From an uncultured Eubacteriales bacterium (GTDB lineage: Bacteria > Bacillota > Clostridia > UBA1381): DNA of 12,025 bases. The notes under the pieces are model-generated. The model was not told the origin of the DNA. It ran no database searches and worked only from the letters and a program-made list of their open reading frames with translations. The stretch covers positions 1-12,025 of the forward strand of contig USPO01000029.1 of NCBI GenBank assembly GCA_900556575.1, given 5' to 3'. The position numbers were made by a program, and so were the translations under genes. This document shows, piece by piece, positions 1 through 7,558 of this stretch (positions within the stretch are counted from its first letter, which is position 1; the number at the start of each line of letters is the position of its first letter).

Positions 1-2579
1 CCGGAGATGCCGATTTCGGCTTTTTATGTGAAGAATTGAAGAGCTACGGCAAAAATGTTGTTGTTGCTTCATATGGTGTAACCACTAACAAAAGCATTAT
101 AATGCTCAGTGATGATTGGGTTGATTTCGGAAATGAATATTTACTTTGTGATATTCATGAGCTTATGGAGGCTCGTATTCATATAGAGAACTCTATTGAT
201 TACAAGGATGCTTTATGCCGTGTCATCGAGGCTATGCTCAATGACAAGCTTATAAAACGTTATATGGCAATGGAACGCTTTGATATTGACATGCTTAGAA
301 ACTTTACGGAACATTTTTATCACGCTCCGGAATTAGGGGACATGAGTTATTACGAGTTTATTTCACTTCTCATTTCGGGATACAAAATAATGTTTCTCGA
401 AAAAAATGGCAGAATTTTAATTTTGCCCTCCGATGAAGAAATCTCTGAACCGCCGCTAAGTCTGTATGAACTTGTTACAGGAACTAACTTTGACTTTTCA
501 TCTGAACGCTTTAAGGCATGGCATACATGGTTTGAAGAAAATATTGATTCTGTTAATGAGTTGGTATATTACATTAATTTCATGACCAAAAACAAGATTT
601 TGACGCTTGACGGAGATACGGCACAGCTTGTTCCTAAGAGAAAATGTGCCGCTGCACTTCTTGAACATGCTTCCCAAGCTGTTTCTGCTCTTAACATAAA
701 GCCGGATGAAAAGGAACTTGAAAAACTACGCAGCCGTTTTTATAGAAATGCTGTAAAAAATCGTCCCGTTGAAGACAATAGCGAACCTGAGCCTGAAAAA
801 GAGCTATTTATCCAGGGTACAATGACTAACTTTGGAAGAATAGTTGTTTATGCCGATAATGAAGCAGTAACCAGGGTTGACTTTACGGATGAATATGTTA
901 AATACAATGCTAATGATATAACTATGCAAGCAATGCAGGAACTGCGTGAATATTTCAAGGGTATCCGAAAGGAATTTACTGTCCCTATTCGTCTTGAAGG
1001 CAGTGACTTTCAAAAACAGGTATGGGCTGCACTTCTTGAAATTCCATACGGAGAAACAAGAACATATAAGGATATTGCAAATGCTATAGGAAAGCCAAAG
1101 GGTGCAAGAGCTGTTGGACTTGCATGCAACAAAAATCCGCTGCTATTCATTATTCCATGCCACAGAGTTATTAACTCGTCCGGTGATTTATCCGGATATG
1201 CTGCAGGGACGGAATTAAAAACGGCACTTTTAAAGGCTGAAAGCAGTCCGGTCGATTTTAAACGCTTCGGAAAGCAATATGCTTTTAATATAAAAAATCC
1301 GGATAAGCGTGCCGATTACAGAACGTCCGAGGAAATTTCGCAGCTTCTTGACAAGGAAATCGAAGAAAAGTCAGTTCATAACAACTTAGACAAAAACACA
1401 CAAAATGCCGAAAACGAAGAGCATCGAGGAGAACCCGAACTTGAAAAGTCGTCAGAAAATAAAGATGATATTTCTGCTGTTTCTGATAATTCCGAAGATA
1501 TTGTTACAAAATCTGATACAGATTTTAACGATGCGGAAAGTAATGTTTCAGAAAATAACGAAAATACATCGGAAACAGATGTATCTAATGAGCAAATAAC
1601 TCATGAAGTATTTGAACCATCTTCCAAGCCGGAAGCACTTGAGAATAAAATCACTTCGGAACAGGTAATTTCAGAGAATAATTTTTCAGATTTATCGGCA
1701 AATTCCGAACCGGAACCCGACATAAACAAAGCTGACATATATGTTGAGTATACTCCAAATGATGAATTAAATCAAAATTCTAAACCGGAGTCTGAAAATA
1801 AAGCTCAACAGAATATAAATTCAGATAAAAATACAAATTCGGATAATACTAATTCTGAAGTTATAGATTTTACAGTAACTTCTACTGAAACTGAAAATGA
1901 TGATTATTCTTCAAGCACAGAAAATCCGGAAGGTGAACAAAAACCCCAAAAAAAGAAAAAGACCAGAAGAAAAATAAAACGCAGAGCCACAAAGAAGGAT
2001 TATACAATCGAATTTAAGCGTCCGACCTCATTTACACAGCTTGAGTTTGATTTTGACTTTCCGTCAGAGCCGCAAATAAATACTGCAACAGAAAGCGAAC
2101 AGAATAAATTATCCTCGTCACTTATTGAAACTGACGAAAACAACGATATAATTAAAACCGAGGAAATCAGTGAATTTGTATCTGAAAATAGTCCTATTGC
2201 AGAAGATACGCCCTCTGAAACACCGACAAAAACCGGTGAAGAACATTTTGAAAGCTCTGAAACTAAATCGGATACTAAATCAGAAACTTCAATTTTACCT
2301 ATGAATGAGAATTCGGACAATGAAAATTCTGAACCTGAGACTATTAAATCGGAAACAGAAACACAGGAAAACGAAGATTTATCTTCTGATAAATCCGAGC
2401 CGGAGAAAAACTCAACGACTCCGGAAACAGCCGAAGAAAAACCTCAGCTGCCCCGAAAGCGACGTCCTCCGTATAAACGCAGGACAAGAAAACAGGCTAA
2501 CGGACAGATTCAAAAGAAATACAGTGCAAAAAAGCACGTTTCAAAAAAATCTGCCGAAGCTAATAAAGAGGATAATTAA
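1..2579 (+). CDS. NYN domain - MGMT (O6-alkylguanine-DNA alkyltransferase) fusion protein with long acidic tail, 5'-truncated
   Basis: The frame is open to the left edge, so the real start lies outside the window; the TTG at 36 is internal. The first visible residues, (S)GDADFGFLCEELKSYGKNV, followed by a Leu/Asp-rich strand (LSDDWVDF), match the second half of a NYN/PIN-like nuclease domain. Nucleotides about 150-800 encode an alpha-helical region I cannot assign. Nucleotides about 807-1241 encode a full alkyltransferase: the helix-turn-helix segment YGETRTYKDIANAIGKPKGA, the hinge RAVGLACNKNP and the active-site motif PCHRV, with the acceptor Cys codon at 1158-1160. This domain would move alkyl groups from O6-alkylguanine to its own Cys. 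The remaining roughly 445 residues are Glu/Asp/Ser/Asn-rich, with recurring SEPE-like motifs and two Lys/Arg blocks (about 1941-2000 and 2448-2576). No membrane segment is visible. The alkyltransferase call is firm, NYN is likely, and the combined function is unknown. An in-frame TAA at 2577 ends the gene. Confidence 0.88.
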   Translation, partial: GDADFGFLCEELKSYGKNVVVASYGVTTNKSIIMLSDDWVDFGNEYLLCDIHELMEARIHIENSIDYKDALCRVIEAMLNDKLIKRYMAMERFDIDMLRNFTEHFYHAPELGDMSYYEFISLLISGYKIMFLEKNGRILILPSDEEISEPPLSLYELVTGTNFDFSSERFKAWHTWFEENIDSVNELVYYINFMTKNKILTLDGDTAQLVPKRKCAAALLEHASQAVSALNIKPDEKELEKLRSRFYRNAVKNRPVEDNSEPEPEKELFIQGTMTNFGRIVVYADNEAVTRVDFTDEYVKYNANDITMQAMQELREYFKGIRKEFTVPIRLEGSDFQKQVWAALLEIPYGETRTYKDIANAIGKPKGARAVGLACNKNPLLFIIPCHRVINSSGDLSGYAAGTELKTALLKAESSPVDFKRFGKQYAFNIKNPDKRADYRTSEEISQLLDKEIEEKSVHNNLDKNTQNAENEEHRGEPELEKSSENKDDISAVSDNSEDIVTKSDTDFNDAESNVSENNENTSETDVSNEQITHEVFEPSSKPEALENKITSEQVISENNFSDLSANSEPEPDINKADIYVEYTPNDELNQNSKPESENKAQQNINSDKNTNSDNTNSEVIDFTVTSTETENDDYSSSTENPEGEQKPQKKKKTRRKIKRRATKKDYTIEFKRPTSFTQLEFDFDFPSEPQINTATESEQNKLSSSLIETDENNDIIKTEEISEFVSENSPIAEDTPSETPTKTGEEHFESSETKSDTKSETSILPMNENSDNENSEPETIKSETETQENEDLSSDKSEPEKNSTTPETAEEKPQLPRKRRPPYKRRTRKQANGQIQKKYSAKKHVSKKSAEANKEDN

Positions 2580-2591
2580 TAAATACTAAGA

Positions 2592-2628
2592 AGCTGCTGC
2601 AAAACAAGACTTTGCAGCAGCTCCTTTT
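2592..2628 (+). terminator. Intrinsic terminator between convergent genes
   Basis: A perfect 12-bp stem (AGCTGCTGCAAA at 2592-2603, TTTGCAGCAGCT at 2611-2622) with a 7-nt loop is followed by CCTTTT. It begins 13 bp after the stop of the NYN-MGMT gene and ends next to the nudC stop. It can also fold on the minus strand, where it is followed by TCTTAGTATTT, so it probably serves both converging transcripts. The T-tract is short but the stem is strong. Confidence 0.85.
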
Positions 2629-3448
2629 AAAATTCACCTTTCCTAAATGCCTGTATCATTGTGTTTGTTAATGACCTCGGATTTTCTTCCGGAACAAGTT
2701 CATCTCTGTTTTTCCATTCCGCAACACTCAATTCATCTTTATCCATTCTTATCTTATCATTTCCGTCAAGCTCTGTAATAAATCCCATCAGCTGAGTTCC
2801 CGAAAACGGCCACGGCTGACTTCCGAAGTATCTGATATTTTTTACTTTTAATCCTACTTCCTCCATAACCTCTCTTGATACGGTTTCTTCTATTGTTTCT
2901 CCAAATTCGGTATATCCGGCAATCAGTGCATACCTCTTATAAGGACCATGTGCATACTTTGTCAAAAGTATTCTGTCTCCCGAATACAGTGCTACAATAA
3001 CGGCCGGTGCAATATTAGGATATACTGTATTATTGCAATACGGGCAAACCATCGCCCTTTCACTTTCGCTATGTTTCATTTCTTTTCCGCAGGCACCGCA
3101 GTAACGTGTTCTGTGATACCAATTCATAAGCTGTGCACCGCAGGCACCGGCAAATCCGAGCCACTGCGGATTTGTATCCCTTAATTGTATTATCTTTTTT
3201 CTTGTTTTGTATTCTGATACATCCGCCCCCTCTGCAAGAAAGAAATGCATATCATCTATACTGAAAAGGTATCTGTATTGAACATTTCCAAAAAGTTTCT
3301 TTGTGTCCCCTATTGTAAAACATTCATATTTTGAGTTTTTAAAAACCATTTCACCGTTTTCATATATAAGTGCATAATCCTCATCATAAGGTATTGACTT
3401 CGGTTCATATGAATTGATAAACTGCATCGGCTCTATTTCCTGTATCAT
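2627..3448 (-). CDS. nudC: NudC-type NAD(H) pyrophosphatase / RNA deNADding Nudix hydrolase
   Basis: The family hydrolyses NAD(H) to NMN(H) and AMP and removes NAD caps from RNA 5' ends, in the cytoplasm. The 273 residues, close to E. coli NudC in length, contain an N-terminal NudC-like region and a zinc ribbon with four Cys (C117, C120, C135, C138). They also hold a Nudix box at 178-200 (GYTEFGE...REVMEEVGL, with metal-binding E193, E196 and E197). The NudC signature SQPWPF follows at 210-215 and separates this group from other Nudix enzymes. The start is fixed by GGAGGA nine bases upstream and by a 4-bp ATGA overlap with the methyltransferase gene before it, so the two are translationally coupled. 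The stop lies beside the convergent terminator. All key residues are present. The family call is very secure; whether NADH or NAD-RNA is the main substrate cannot be read from sequence. Confidence 0.95.
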   Translation of the reverse strand: MIQEIEPMQFINSYEPKSIPYDEDYALIYENGEMVFKNSKYECFTIGDTKKLFGNVQYRYLFSIDDMHFFLAEGADVSEYKTRKKIIQLRDTNPQWLGFAGACGAQLMNWYHRTRYCGACGKEMKHSESERAMVCPYCNNTVYPNIAPAVIVALYSGDRILLTKYAHGPYKRYALIAGYTEFGETIEETVSREVMEEVGLKVKNIRYFGSQPWPFSGTQLMGFITELDGNDKIRMDKDELSVAEWKNRDELVPEENPRSLTNTMIQAFRKGEF

Positions 3449-4581
3449 AAATAGCTATCCTCCAAAAGCTTAATAAGTGTTGGTTCAAGCGAAAACTCAT
3501 TCGTTAATCTCTTAATTTCCTCCTTTGCTTTCTCCCTCACATCATTACTTACATTTTTCTTTACAGCACGAATAAGCAGGTTTTTAGGAGTATGCTCCAT
3601 ATCTATAAATTCAAGCACTTGTGTTTTATATCCGCAGGCTTCCAAGGCATTTGCTCTTATTGCATCAGTAGCAATCGCTGCAAATCTCTCCTTTAATATT
3701 CCGTATCTTGTAAGAATACTGTAATTATCACTCTTAATCTGCGAATTTAATTCATGCTGACAGCACGGAACGCTGAATATATATTTTGCTCCCCATGACA
3801 CCGCATTATACAAAGCATAATCTGTCGCAGTATCACAGGCATGAAGTGTTATTACCATATCAATTTCTTTATCCGTCTTATATCCGTTAATATCTCCCAA
3901 TTCAAAGTGAAGATTATTATATCCGTATTTTTCTGCTGCCTCATTACAGTTCTTTATTACATCTGCTTTTAAATCAAGTCCTGTTATATTTACATTCTTG
4001 TTTAAAATCTCGGTAAAATAATAATAAAGAACAAATGTTAAGTATGATTTTCCGCATCCAAAATCAATTATATTTATTTCATCTTTTTTTATTTTAGATG
4101 CCTCATCATCTATAATTTCTATAAAACGGTTTATTTGACGATACTTATCATACATTGAATTAACAACCTTGCCGTCTTTTGTGAATATACCCATATCTAC
4201 AAGCGGAGCCGCCGCCGATGCGGCATCTATAATATATTTTTTTTGCCTGTTATGTCCGGCATTTATATTACATACAGAATTGCTTTTTTTACGCTTGAAT
4301 GTAAGCTTTCCCTTTGAAGAAATCATAAGTATAAATTCCTCCCCAGTCGAAAAAGCATTGCATTGCTTATAATCTCCTATAATCCTTACACAATAATCAA
4401 CTAAATTTTCTGATTCTATATTATCATGAAATGCCTGTTTATCAGTAAACTTTTCTGCCTGATAGGTATTGCCCTTTATTGAAATAACTATTTTTTTATA
4501 CTTTTCTGTCTTTGATTTTGGCTTTGAAAATACTATTTTCTGCGGCTCTGCTGCCTTTATTTCCTTGAATATCTTTTCCAT
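3445..4581 (-). CDS. Class I SAM-dependent methyltransferase, METTL25/GSTCD-like (Methyltransf_32 type)
   Basis: The 378-residue protein has an N-terminal region of about 110 residues I cannot name. A Rossmann-type methyltransferase core follows, with motif I IIDFGCGKSY (171-180), the acidic end of strand 2 in GLDLK (201-205), VITLHACDTATD (243-254) and SVPCCQHEL (270-278). The HACD and PCCQHE signatures are those of the Methyltransf_32 group, which includes eukaryotic METTL25 and GSTCD and many bacterial proteins. The family is thought to act on RNA or protein, but no substrate is established that I can cite. The start is supported by AAGGAAA just upstream. The gene overlaps nudC by 4 bp and follows the GH2 gene after 91 bp that contain a hairpin. 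I see no clear promoter in that gap, so it may depend partly on upstream transcription. Family call secure; function unknown. Confidence 0.85.
   Translation of the reverse strand: MEKIFKEIKAAEPQKIVFSKPKSKTEKYKKIVISIKGNTYQAEKFTDKQAFHDNIESENLVDYCVRIIGDYKQCNAFSTGEEFILMISSKGKLTFKRKKSNSVCNINAGHNRQKKYIIDAASAAAPLVDMGIFTKDGKVVNSMYDKYRQINRFIEIIDDEASKIKKDEINIIDFGCGKSYLTFVLYYYFTEILNKNVNITGLDLKADVIKNCNEAAEKYGYNNLHFELGDINGYKTDKEIDMVITLHACDTATDYALYNAVSWGAKYIFSVPCCQHELNSQIKSDNYSILTRYGILKERFAAIATDAIRANALEACGYKTQVLEFIDMEHTPKNLLIRAVKKNVSNDVREKAKEEIKRLTNEFSLEPTLIKLLEDSYL
3458..3463 (-). promoter_or_regulatory. Strong ribosome binding site of nudC inside the methyltransferase gene
   Basis: On the minus strand GGAGGA lies 9 nt before the nudC ATG and within the last codons of the upstream gene. 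Together with the ATGA stop/start overlap at 3445-3448 it decides the nudC start and points to coupled or reinitiated translation. Confidence 0.8.
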
Positions 4582-4609
4582 TTTATTTCCTTTTCATACA
4601 TAACTATCA

Positions 4610-4644
4610 ATGCCGCAAAACTTTATTTTAAAATTTTGCGGCAT
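4610..4644 (-). terminator. Hairpin after the GH2 gene, probable terminator with weak T-tract
   Basis: A perfect 11-bp inverted repeat (ATGCCGCAAAA at 4610-4620, TTTTGCGGCAT at 4634-4644) with a 13-nt AT-rich loop sits 28 bp downstream of the GH2 stop. In the minus direction the stem is followed by TGATAGTTATG, which is only modestly T-rich, so it may terminate poorly or allow readthrough into the methyltransferase-nudC unit. It could instead stabilise the GH2 mRNA 3' end. Confidence 0.55.
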
Positions 4645-4672
4645 CTCTAATATAAATAATCAATTTAATTAT

Positions 4673-7387
4673 TTATACAATTACAACCGGAGCGGTAATT
4701 CCTGCACCGTCCGCCGCTTCCTTACTGCTTATAATAACTGTAATCTCTGTTTCTCCCGGCTCTATTCCGCCTATCGAAATCTTTGCACCCCAGCGTGCTT
4801 TTCTCTGTGCTTTCAATTCTCCGTTTACATATATCTCAACTTCACTGCCATGAATCTGACGGAATAGTATTTCCTGTGAATCCTGTGGAATTACAGTCTT
4901 TGCTCTGTACAACGCATAACCGGTTTTATTTGTAAACATATCTGCATAGCCTATATCTGCCGATACCCAGTTATTCATATCACTGTCCGCAATTTCTATA
5001 TCTGCCGAAGGCTTCTCGTCAAATATTTCCGAATTTATTCTCCATCCTCCGATATATACTTCATTTACAGAGTCAATATACTTTTTATCTGTATTTCTTA
5101 CAATTTCAACTTCTGTCTCTGCAGACTCCAAACCGTCAGCCGATGCTGTAATAACCAGTTTTTCGGCACCGTCAATTTCCTGTACAATCGCCTGACAGCG
5201 TCCGTTAAACAGCTTTCTCTCGCTTGCCTTATCTTCCTCGTGAGAATTAGGATTGCCGTTTCCAACACCTATTACATAACCGCCGCTTACACTGAATTTA
5301 ACAAGCATATCGGCTGTCGGAACAAATATTCCGTTCTCATCAACAGCACTTACATTTACGGCAACTGCATCGTCCGAACAGTCTGTAACATTAGGCTTAC
5401 TAAGCTCCGCTATAAGCCTTACTGCCTTTCCTGCAGTCTTAACTTCATCCTCGCATACAGCCTTGCCGTCACGATAACCTACCATTCTAAGCGTTCCGGG
5501 TTCAAATTCTGTATACCAATCTGTCATGTCATATTTATCTACCGGCTTTTTACCTATTGATTTGCCGTTTATAAATACCTCTGCCTCTTCGCAGTTGGTA
5601 TGAGTCATAATTCTAACCTTTTCGCCTTTTTCCCAATTCCAATGAGGCAAAGCATGAATCATAGGTTCTTCGGTAAAGAATGCCTTATTTAAATAAAATG
5701 CATCTTTCTTAAAGCCGCAGGTATCCATAATTCCAAAGAATGTACCTATAGAAGGCCATTCAAACGGTGTAGGCTCACCTCGGTAATCAAAGCCTGTCCA
5801 TATAAATAAGCCCATCATGTGCTTTCGTATATCCACCTGCTTAAATCCGTCTCTGTAAGTATTGCCCCATGATGCACATTCACTGTCATAACAATCTATT
5901 ATATTTCTGCTATGGTCTGTTCTATATTCCCCTCTTACCTGAAATGCACTGTCATTTTCAGAACCTATCATCGGCATATTCGGAAAACGCTCACGGAAAT
6001 CATCATATGTATGAGTAATATAGTTAAAACCCGTCATATCGAGAACATTAAAGGCTCCGTCCTCACTCGTTACACCGTTATTCATTGCACCGAGGGTAAA
6101 TCTTGTATTATCATAGCTCTTTATCTCTCTGTCCAATCTTACCGCAAGTTTTCTTCCTATCGGTGTACCCTGAAGAGGTTCTTCGTTAAATATTGAATAC
6201 ATTATTACCGACGGATGATTTCTGTCACGCATAACCATGTCACGAACCTGTTTTAATCCATCGTCACTGCTGTTAAAGTTTCTGTTTTCGTCCATTACAA
6301 GTATGCCGTATTTATCGCAGGCATCAAGTATTTCCAGTGCCGGATTTCCGTGTGCACACCTGTATGCATTTGAACCCATTTCTTTTAAAAGCTTTATTCT
6401 GTACTCCTGTATTGAGTCCGGAACCGCTACACCTACTCCGGCATGGTCCTGATGATTACAGGTTCCATAGAGATTTACTCGTCTGCCGTTTAGGAAAAAT
6501 CCGTTATCTTTATCAATACTTATTGTTCTGTATCCGAAACTTGTTCTTCTTTCTTCTACAAGCTCATCTCCCTCATAAAGACTGCTTACCATTGTATATA
6601 AATTCGGTGAATCAATATCCCAAAGTTCAACACCATACGAAAGCACGCTCTGAATAAGCTTAATACTTTCTCCCGATTCAATATCCGCCTCGGTCTGTGC
6701 CTGTCCGAATATCACACCTTCCGAGTCAACAACAACACTTTTTAATGTTATATGTTTTTTCTCACTTGTATAATTTTCTATATCTGTTTCTGTCTTGGTA
6801 TCCCATGTTCCGGGACACAAAAGTTCCGGATGTACAAATATTCCTCTGTGAGCTATATGAAGCTGTTCGGAAATATACATATCTACATGACGATATATTC
6901 CGGCACCCTCATACCACCAGCCTTCAATAACCGTTGCATCAACAGATACCGCAAGAGTATTCAAACGGTCACCGAACAGCATCATATCTGTTGCGTCAAC
7001 AACGAATGAATTATATCCGCCAAAGTTTCTGCCTATAACAGAACCGTTAAGATATACGGTACAATGTGAGGCAACTCCGCCAAATTCAAGCAATATCTGC
7101 TTTCCGGAATATTTTTCATCAAGCCTGAAACGCTTTGAATACCAGCCCTTTCCTCTTGCTTTATATCCGTTTGCCGGACCCCATTTTTCTTCAAAAGGAT
7201 TTTCCACTGCCCAGTCATGCGGTAGATTTACATTCTCCCACGAACTGTAATCATAATCAACTGAAGCCGGACCTATAGCACCACCGGCTTTCGCTGCCAT
7301 ATAGCAAGTTGTGTGCGTATGTATTTCCGGCATAGGAATATCTCCTTCATGAAACTTCCAGCCTCTATCCATCGAAAGCTTTTCCAT
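4673..7387 (-). CDS. Glycoside hydrolase family 2, beta-galactosidase type
   Basis: A 904-residue GH2 enzyme, expected to be a retaining exo-beta-glycosidase, most likely a beta-galactosidase. In order: an N-terminal sugar-binding jelly roll (about 1-175, with NLPHDWAVENPF and GWWYEGAGIYRHV), an immunoglobulin-like domain (about 180-285), and the TIM barrel (about 290-575). The barrel holds the acid/base in FNEEP (E402) and the nucleophile in GSEND (E477). WTGFDYRGEPTPFEWP (530-545) is the pattern of GH2 galactosidases with DUF4982-like extensions. Beta-sandwich domains follow at about 580-650 (DUF4982-like) and 655-765 (GxGNGNPNSHE segment), then a 135-residue C-terminal module I cannot place firmly but which resembles a galactose-binding fold. 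There is no signal peptide, so it should be cytoplasmic. AGGAG lies 7 nt before the ATG. It has its own promoter and a palindrome upstream. Family certain; beta-galactosidase versus another beta-glycoside activity is not. Confidence 0.9.
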   Translation of the reverse strand: MEKLSMDRGWKFHEGDIPMPEIHTHTTCYMAAKAGGAIGPASVDYDYSSWENVNLPHDWAVENPFEEKWGPANGYKARGKGWYSKRFRLDEKYSGKQILLEFGGVASHCTVYLNGSVIGRNFGGYNSFVVDATDMMLFGDRLNTLAVSVDATVIEGWWYEGAGIYRHVDMYISEQLHIAHRGIFVHPELLCPGTWDTKTETDIENYTSEKKHITLKSVVVDSEGVIFGQAQTEADIESGESIKLIQSVLSYGVELWDIDSPNLYTMVSSLYEGDELVEERRTSFGYRTISIDKDNGFFLNGRRVNLYGTCNHQDHAGVGVAVPDSIQEYRIKLLKEMGSNAYRCAHGNPALEILDACDKYGILVMDENRNFNSSDDGLKQVRDMVMRDRNHPSVIMYSIFNEEPLQGTPIGRKLAVRLDREIKSYDNTRFTLGAMNNGVTSEDGAFNVLDMTGFNYITHTYDDFRERFPNMPMIGSENDSAFQVRGEYRTDHSRNIIDCYDSECASWGNTYRDGFKQVDIRKHMMGLFIWTGFDYRGEPTPFEWPSIGTFFGIMDTCGFKKDAFYLNKAFFTEEPMIHALPHWNWEKGEKVRIMTHTNCEEAEVFINGKSIGKKPVDKYDMTDWYTEFEPGTLRMVGYRDGKAVCEDEVKTAGKAVRLIAELSKPNVTDCSDDAVAVNVSAVDENGIFVPTADMLVKFSVSGGYVIGVGNGNPNSHEEDKASERKLFNGRCQAIVQEIDGAEKLVITASADGLESAETEVEIVRNTDKKYIDSVNEVYIGGWRINSEIFDEKPSADIEIADSDMNNWVSADIGYADMFTNKTGYALYRAKTVIPQDSQEILFRQIHGSEVEIYVNGELKAQRKARWGAKISIGGIEPGETEITVIISSKEAADGAGITAPVVIV

Positions 7388-7445
7388 TTTATCTCTCCTT
7401 TTAACTATATAAATTTTTTTCTAAAAATTAATAATATACAAATAT

Positions 7446-7474
7446 ATTTTACTACAAAAAACAAGAATTTTCAA
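7446..7474 (-). promoter_or_regulatory. Sigma-A-type promoter of the GH2 gene
   Basis: On the minus strand, -35 TTGAAA (7469-7474) and -10 TAAAAT (7446-7451) are separated by exactly 17 bp, each matching the consensus at 5 of 6 bases. The leader to the ATG at 7387 would be about 50 nt, with AAGGAG near its end. This makes the GH2 gene independently transcribed from the HicB-like gene upstream. Confidence 0.65.
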
Positions 7475-7494
7475 TAGTTATTGCAATAATTATT
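7473..7494 (-). promoter_or_regulatory. Palindrome abutting the GH2 -35 box, candidate operator
   Basis: A 22-nt inverted repeat with a perfect 12-nt core TTATTGCAATAA (7478-7489) and one mismatched pair outside it. It touches the -35 hexamer, lying at about -35 to -57 relative to the expected transcription start. A dimeric regulator bound here could activate or repress GH2. The regulator is not identifiable in the window, and the AT-rich background makes chance palindromes possible. Confidence 0.4.
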
Positions 7495-7512
7495 TTACCC
7501 TTTCATACACAC

Positions 7513-7551
7513 AAACAGCTGTTGTTTACCAAAAGTCTACAACAGCTGTTT
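7513..7551 (-). terminator. Inverted repeat after the HicB-like gene, probable terminator
   Basis: A perfect 13-bp stem (7513-7525 with 7539-7551) and a 13-nt loop start 8 bp after the HicB-like stop. In the minus direction the stem ends in TTT and continues GTGTGTATG, so the T-tract is weak. Each arm contains the self-complementary AACAGCTGTT (7514-7523 and 7541-7550), so the element can also be read as two identical operator-like sites 27 bp apart and about 40 bp upstream of the GH2 -35 box. Confidence 0.6.
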
Positions 7552-7558
7552 ATCTATA

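Noticed and set aside
36..38. TTG as start codon of the NYN-MGMT protein
   Set aside because: The frame is open to the left edge and the 11 codons before it encode conserved NYN sequence (GDADFGFLCEE), so translation begins outside the window.
1405..1599. Plus-strand frames at 1405-1599 and 2305-2589 within the acidic tail
   Set aside because: They are out-of-frame readings of A-rich repeats inside an intact gene, with no ribosome site and no recognisable domain; not evidence of a frameshift.
2000..2320. 106-codon minus-strand frame opposite the acidic tail
   Set aside because: It is Ser/Val/Phe-rich antisense of the Glu/Ser-rich low-complexity coding sequence and matches no protein pattern; a shadow frame.
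4582..4672. Dedicated promoter for the methyltransferase-nudC unit
   Set aside because: AT-rich hexamers are present, but I found no pair with acceptable -35/-10 sequence and 16-18 bp spacing downstream of the GH2 coding region.
5240..7009. Several plus-strand frames of 70-106 codons opposite the GH2 gene
   Set aside because: The GH2 frame is intact with all catalytic residues; the opposing frames have biased, non-protein-like composition and no upstream signals.
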